A DNA stretch of 10,549 nt, from positions 1 through 10,549 of the forward strand of contig SFIS01000083.1 in NCBI GenBank assembly GCA_004555245.1. The letters run 5' to 3'. Origin of the DNA: Bacteroidales bacterium (GTDB taxonomy: Bacteria > Bacteroidota > Bacteroidia > Bacteroidales > Bacteroidaceae). Both the position numbers and the translations under genes were made by a program. The notes under the pieces are model-generated. The model saw only the letters and a list, made by a program, of their open reading frames with translations. It had not been told where the DNA came from and did no database searches. Positions within the stretch are counted from its first letter, which is position 1. Each line of letters begins with the position of its first letter. Of the stretch, positions 7,212 to 10,549 are shown one piece after another.

Positions 7212-8024
7212 GAGTTTTTTTTTACTGTCAGCATCCGTTCCGCTCAGATATACCTGATTGGTGATGGCAAGGTAATTCAGGAAGTCGGCAATCAAGAGGC
7301 TCTGAATCCTGCCGATAAGGGTGGCAGCACGCTTCCACAAACCCAAAGGATTGAGCATCGAAGGGAGGGTTTCACCGTACAAGTCCTTTTCTTTCCCTAT
7401 CGTAAACAGGTTCTGCATGGAGAGCTGGGTACGCTCAGGGGTGGTGTACTGTCCTCTGCCTATGGCTTCGTAGTAGTCTGCCCAATAACGCATCATCAGG
7501 CTTTCGACCTCTTCCTTCTTATCGTCGTAGTCGGTCTTGATGTCCATGTCGATGCTGTAGCACTCGTTGGTTGGCAACTTGCCTGTCTTCCTTACGACAA
7601 GGAGGTTCTGGAGTATCATAGCCAGGAATGCCATAGGGTCAAGCTCGGTGTCGTTATAGACGGTGGAGATATGAACCATATCATCGGACACGCCAACGAC
7701 ATTTCCTGCCTTGACTATATCGCCTACAGTAGCATAGACCTTGGAGAGGTGTGCGTAAGTGACTTCGTACTTGCCGTGCTTGATGACAACATACTGCCCA
7801 TGCGTGGTGTCAAAGCCCATATCCTTGACCTTGCCATCAGCAACGGCTGACAGCAGGACTCGCTTGACGGCGAAGTCACAGCCATGGTGGAAGAACTCTT
7901 CACCTGTCTTGGGGTGCTTCTGCTTGCCGAAAGCCAACGATGGGGTCACATCGGCATCCTTATCCTCAAAGGGCATGGCATAGCCGCTTTGGGAAAGGAG
8001 TATCATTTCCTTGGAAAATCTCAT
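7209..8024 (-). CDS. M23-type metallopeptidase-like protein with atypical active site (zero frame, 271 residues)
   Basis: The first ~130 residues have the M23/LytM layout: SLAFGKQKHPKTGEEFFHHG at 29-48 includes the HxGxD motif (H47, D50), YVVIKHG at 78-84, and VTYAHLSKV with H92. VGDIVKAGNVVGVS follows, then DDMVHIS at 114-120 in place of the usual DHLHLG. The second His (H118, zinc ligand by analogy with LytM) is kept, but the first is Met116, so activity may be altered or lost. Residues 131-270 are helical and unassigned, with moderately hydrophobic helices near 132-144 and 232-258. There is no signal peptide; an in-frame TAA at 8028-8030 excludes a longer start. The frame ends KKKL-TAG just after an A9 run, while the -1 frame stays open for ~115 more codons (see 6871-7188). 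It lies 13 bases after the Gly-rich membrane protein gene. It is probably a wall-remodelling or wall-binding component of the transfer system. Confidence 0.88.
   Translation of the reverse strand: MRFSKEMILLSQSGYAMPFEDKDADVTPSLAFGKQKHPKTGEEFFHHGCDFAVKRVLLSAVADGKVKDMGFDTTHGQYVVIKHGKYEVTYAHLSKVYATVGDIVKAGNVVGVSDDMVHISTVYNDTELDPMAFLAMILQNLLVVRKTGKLPTNECYSIDMDIKTDYDDKKEEVESLMMRYWADYYEAIGRGQYTTPERTQLSMQNLFTIGKEKDLYGETLPSMLNPLGLWKRAATLIGRIQSLLIADFLNYLAITNQVYLSGTDADSKKKL
7215..7223 (-). promoter_or_regulatory. A9 slippery run: candidate -1 frameshift / transcriptional slippage site
   Basis: On the coding strand the sequence reads GAC AGT AAA AAA AAA CTC TAG in the zero frame. The nine A residues contain the A_AAA_AAA heptamer used for -1 ribosomal frameshifting, and runs of this length also cause RNA polymerase slippage (as described for Thermus dnaX). 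A -1 shift here bypasses TAG 7209-7211 and enters the open frame ending at 6871, giving a 384-residue product. The alternative is that the true run is A10, or that the strain carries a one-base deletion. Confidence 0.5.
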
Positions 8025-8037
8025 GTGTTATACTTGT

Positions 8038-8691
8038 TTATCGGTGAATGGTTGGTACGGAGGGCTGTTGCTGGACAGGAACCTGCGGTGCAGAGGCTAC
8101 TGGCCTGGCTGTTTGAGCATTCCCTTGCTGACGCTGCGGAGCCTCAGACTGCTGTTGCGTCTGGGTCTGCGATGCGCCCATGTTATTGCCAAGTATCATC
8201 ATTCCCAAAAGGGCTCCTGCTATCTTTCCGAACCATCCGAAGCGTCCGAAAAGCATGAAGGCACTGGCGACGAGACCTAACAGACTCATGCCAGAAACTC
8301 TTCCGTTACCGATGTTACTGAAGAAATTGCCGATACCGTCGAGGAAATTGCCACTGCTCATGTTCTGGACAAAATTGCCGATGCCGCTCATCTTGTTCGT
8401 GGCTCCGTCAACGGACTGGGTGAGGCCGTCAAGGGTATCGATGGCCTTGCCGGGCAGCTTGGTGACGGCAGAGACGGTGTCGCTGACTCCTTCACAGGCT
8501 TCCTCGCCGATGACGGCATCACCGACTATCCTTGTCAAGGACTTGTCGGTGGTGAGCTTCTCCCAACCGACATAGCCGGCTCCTGCCCCTAAAACGGCGG
8601 TACTGGTGGTCTTGCCCATGCCGCGCAAGGTGCGCTGGGGATGAAGGACGGGGTATGCCACGATCCTTCCTATTGATTTCCATGCTCCCAT
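8038..8691 (-). CDS. Gly-rich membrane protein with C-terminal Q/P-rich tail, 217 residues
   Basis: I chose ATG 8691 (MGAWKSIGRIVAYPVL) rather than the in-frame ATG at 8733, because the longer form would overlap the upstream gene by 20 bases and adds only a non-conserved-looking peptide, while ATG 8691 has an A-rich leader typical of Bacteroidetes. Features in order: a basic, weakly hydrophobic N-terminus; a Gly/Ala segment (AVLGAGAGYVGWEK, 32-45); an amphipathic middle (55-100); Gly-Asn spaced segments (GIGNF at 103-107 and 119-123, NIGNG 126-130); a hydrophobic hairpin at ~135-168 (SLLGLVASAFMLFG, then KIAGALLGMMILGN); and a Q/P-rich tail (170-217). No named family is recognised. It is probably an inner-membrane component of the transfer apparatus, or a small channel-like protein. 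It lies between two secreted-protein genes and the M23-like gene. Confidence 0.82.
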   Translation of the reverse strand: MGAWKSIGRIVAYPVLHPQRTLRGMGKTTSTAVLGAGAGYVGWEKLTTDKSLTRIVGDAVIGEEACEGVSDTVSAVTKLPGKAIDTLDGLTQSVDGATNKMSGIGNFVQNMSSGNFLDGIGNFFSNIGNGRVSGMSLLGLVASAFMLFGRFGWFGKIAGALLGMMILGNNMGASQTQTQQQSEAPQRQQGNAQTARPVASAPQVPVQQQPSVPTIHR

Positions 8692-8713
8692 TATATCGTT
8701 TTGTTTTATGTGG

Positions 8714-9394
8714 TTACTTGTTCCTGCCGGCACGCTTCCAACGTTGCATGGCCTGTTTGGCTATGTTGCCCTTGTCGGCGGGATCTTTGGCATTCTCGGC
8801 TATATCGTTCCAGACATCGAGCAGAGAGGTGTACTTGACGGCCAGCGTGAGGCGGGATATGGTCTTGTTCATCTTCTTCAGCTTGGGACGGATGTTGAAG
8901 ACAATCTCCACACGCTCCTTCTCGGTCATCTTCACATTGCTCAGACAGACCTGACGGATGTCGTTGCAGATGTCCAGACTGGTCAGCAGGATTTCCTGAT
9001 AGAGCTTGTTCCTGCGTGGCGTAAGGGCCACGGCAAGGGAATTGGAGGGATGGGCCTCCAGCTGGTCAGTCAACTTCGACATATTCGTGACAAGGCAGTC
9101 TATCTCGTGATAGAAGCCGTAGATCTGGGCGGCGAGGCACACCACATCACGGAAGGTGTCCAGATAGTCGTTGAACTTCTTCTGGATGTCGTAGGTGGCT
9201 TCCATCTCCTCTCTTATCCATATATGGCCGGTGGATTCCAGCATCATGGCTCTCTGCTGGGCTTTGAGCTCACTCTCGGCCTTTTGGGTATAGGCGTAGA
9301 TCATGCCTGTAAGTGTGGGATCTATCTGAGCCCTGGCTTTAGGACCCGCAAACAGTCCTATGAGGAACAACAGGGAAAAGAATTTCATTCGCAT
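8714..9394 (-). CDS. Exported helical conjugation-operon protein, paralogue of its upstream neighbour (226 residues)
   Basis: The N-terminus MRMKFFSLLFLIGLFAGPKA followed by RAQ is a typical Sec signal peptide: basic start, hydrophobic core and an A-x-A site giving cleavage after A22, before Q23. The mature part is almost entirely helical and charged, with several Cys (86, 100, 143, 150). It ends with SLLDVWNDIAE (190-200) and AMQRWKRAGRNK (215-226). The same pattern (YLDT, LYQEI, MTEKER, then xDVWN and a W-R/K-R-A end) recurs in the upstream gene product, so the two are probably ancient duplicates. The start could be M1 or M3; both lead straight into the signal peptide. A secreted helical protein in a conjugation operon suggests a VirB5-like or other periplasmic channel component, but no sequence motif proves it. 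The gap to the upstream gene is 10 bases. Confidence 0.85.
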   Translation of the reverse strand: MRMKFFSLLFLIGLFAGPKARAQIDPTLTGMIYAYTQKAESELKAQQRAMMLESTGHIWIREEMEATYDIQKKFNDYLDTFRDVVCLAAQIYGFYHEIDCLVTNMSKLTDQLEAHPSNSLAVALTPRRNKLYQEILLTSLDICNDIRQVCLSNVKMTEKERVEIVFNIRPKLKKMNKTISRLTLAVKYTSLLDVWNDIAENAKDPADKGNIAKQAMQRWKRAGRNK

Positions 9395-9404
9395 AGCGTC
9401 AGAC

Positions 9405-10106
9405 TTATGGGGTGACTACCTTGGCTGCCCTGCGCCAACGCCTGAAACTCTGGTCTGCAAGCTCGCCGTAGCTGTGGTCGATGATGCCGGCAGTGGCCCT
9501 GTTCCATACATCGGTCATGGTATAATACCTGATGGACAGGTACAGCTGCTGGAACTTCCTGCTCAACACATGGAGCTTGTCACTGAGCATCCATAGGGTC
9601 TGGCTGCGTTCGGCTCCCGTCAGCATGTTCTCCTTGCCGCCCTTGGCTACAGCATCCTTCAGGAGGGTGAAGACGGTGACGAGCTCGGTGGCGGTCTCGA
9701 TATAGAGGTTGTTCATGGAGAGGGTGGCGACCGGGCCCTGGGGATTGTCAGAGATGGCGGCTTTCAGCTTGCCCAGCGTGATGAAGATGCGGACTCCGTC
9801 ATTATAGATGGTGGTGGCGGCCTTCAGACTGGAGGCATAGCCTTCGGCGGTCTGGAGGTAGCTGCTGTACTGCTTTTCCCACTGCTTTATCTTCGTGAAC
9901 TCGGCAGAAATGGTGTTCTGCAGCATGGCGGTCTTCATCTGCTTCTCGGTCTCGTCCTTGATTTCGGAGTTGACGAGGTTGTTGCCCTCGGCCAGAGCGA
10001 CATACTCACCGGGGTTGGTCAGTATATACTGTGCCCTGGCCGGCTCCGCAAACGGAGAAAGGGACAAAAGGGACAGTATGACCCTAATAGCGGTTGGTGA
10101 TTTCAT
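9405..10106 (-). CDS. Exported helical conjugation-operon protein, paralogue of its downstream neighbour (233 residues)
   Basis: The start is placed at ATG 10106 (MKSPTAIRVILSLLSLSPFA, then EPARAQ), since this begins a good Sec signal peptide with cleavage after A25 (A-R-A|Q). The longer in-frame start at 10166 would put 20 polar residues before it and overlap the upstream gene by 83 bases. The mature protein opens YILTNPGEYVALAEG and is helical throughout, with heptad-like stretches at 45-100. It ends with YYTMTDVWNRATAGIIDH and a FRRWRRAAK tail. The N-terminal signal plus 'ARAQ' followed by an NPG motif recalls the DUF4141/TraI-type secreted proteins of Bacteroides conjugative transposons, a resemblance I cannot test here. 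The gene starts 20 bases inside the end of the upstream gene, so translation is probably coupled. Confidence 0.85.
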   Translation of the reverse strand: MKSPTAIRVILSLLSLSPFAEPARAQYILTNPGEYVALAEGNNLVNSEIKDETEKQMKTAMLQNTISAEFTKIKQWEKQYSSYLQTAEGYASSLKAATTIYNDGVRIFITLGKLKAAISDNPQGPVATLSMNNLYIETATELVTVFTLLKDAVAKGGKENMLTGAERSQTLWMLSDKLHVLSRKFQQLYLSIRYYTMTDVWNRATAGIIDHSYGELADQSFRRWRRAAKVVTP

Positions 10107-10549
10107 AGACGGGCTTCTGGGTTTTGGTGTATTCGACTCTCTCACGGATGATGGCGACAAGGTCAAGGGTTTCCTTCACTCCCTGCAGACTGAGCTTGGG
10201 GGTGGTGCGGTCGCCACTGAGGATGGTGACGGTCTTCAGGCCGAAGAGCATCTGGAGGAGGTTCTTGCGCTCGGCGAAATCAACGACCCTGTAGAGCTCG
10301 ATATAGTCTTCGTCTCTTGTGAAGACACCCTCGGCCTTCTTCAACTGCTCACCGCTGAGGGTATAGACGGTGCGTCTTAGCTTGATATACTTATATATAA
10401 GGTAGAGCAACAGGGCGAGTCCTGCATACACGGCCAATTCGGAGAATACACCGTCCGTGCCTCCATAGCCCAAGGCAAGGAGGCAGAGCACCAAGAGTAT
10501 CAGCTCGTCAATGACGAACTGCAACGGATGGGGTCTCAGCGTGATGGTG
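10084..10549 (-). CDS. Partial membrane protein with bacterial PH-like domain (5' end beyond the right edge)
   Basis: The frame is open from the right edge to TAG at 10084-10086 (154 residues visible). A TTG at 10522-10524 could be mistaken for a start, but the frame continues upstream as TITLRPHP with no stop, so the true start lies outside the window. Two hydrophobic segments follow (FVIDELILLVLCLLALGYGG and LAVYAGLALLLYLIYKYI), then a soluble part of the YdbS/bPH_2 type: VYTLSGEQLKKAEGVFTRDE, YIELYRVVDFAERKNLLQML, FGLKTVTILSGD and LSLQGVKETLDLVAIIRERV. In that family this reads as a 'G-v-f-x-r' strand, a basic/aromatic loop and a 'G-l-x-t-v-x-i' strand. It is probably anchored in the inner membrane with the PH-like domain in the cytoplasm. 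Its link to transfer is by position only. Confidence 0.82.
   Translation of the reverse strand, partial: TITLRPHPLQFVIDELILLVLCLLALGYGGTDGVFSELAVYAGLALLLYLIYKYIKLRRTVYTLSGEQLKKAEGVFTRDEDYIELYRVVDFAERKNLLQMLFGLKTVTILSGDRTTPKLSLQGVKETLDLVAIIRERVEYTKTQKPVYEITNRY

Noticed and set aside
8708..9415. Plus-strand open frame (235 codons) mirroring the exported protein gene
   Set aside because: It almost exactly mirrors a gene with a clear signal peptide; coding evidence favours the minus strand.

Overview
The window is a compact block of ten genes or gene fragments, all on the minus strand, so they are transcribed from the right edge to the left edge. Neighbours are separated by gaps of about 10 to 22 bases or overlap in ATGA (at 510, 5045 and 6871), which points to one long operon. 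There are no rRNA, tRNA, CRISPR or insertion-sequence features and no non-coding stretch above about 25 bases. Start codons follow A-rich leaders rather than clear Shine-Dalgarno sequences, as in Bacteroidetes. The gene content (an antirestriction-like multidomain protein, cell-wall hydrolases, small membrane proteins and secreted helical proteins) fits the accessory part of a conjugative transfer region of a Bacteroidales element (ICE, conjugative transposon or plasmid; Bacteroides/Prevotella-like host). That assignment is inference: no relaxase, coupling protein, VirB4 ATPase or integrase lies inside the window.

Upstream part (right, 10549 to about 8038): a cut-off membrane protein with a bacterial PH-like domain; two exported helical proteins with cleavable signal peptides that look like paralogues of each other; and a Gly-rich membrane protein with a C-terminal hydrophobic hairpin and a Q/P-rich tail. 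These could be envelope components of the transfer machine.

Middle part (8024 to 5045): an M23-type peptidase-like gene whose frame closes just after a run of nine A residues. An open downstream frame of about 115 codons has no ATG start and is joined to it by a -1 shift, so the two are probably one 384-residue product or a slippage pair. A 609-residue protein of unknown function follows, overlapping the downstream frame by ATGA.

Downstream part (5048 to 1): a 986-residue polyvalent protein joining a phosphoribosyltransferase-like domain, an ArdC-like region that has lost the zinc-protease motif, and a complete MutS domain I; a two-domain peptidoglycan hydrolase (glucosaminidase plus M23) with intact catalytic residues but no signal peptide; a 67-residue membrane protein; and the start of an OB-fold/SSB-like protein that runs off the left edge.

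Taken together, the set would open the wall for the transfer channel and carry DNA-handling or anti-defence functions alongside it. The items most worth checking are the frameshift junction at 7196-7230 and the PRTase/ArdC-like/MutS-I fusion.
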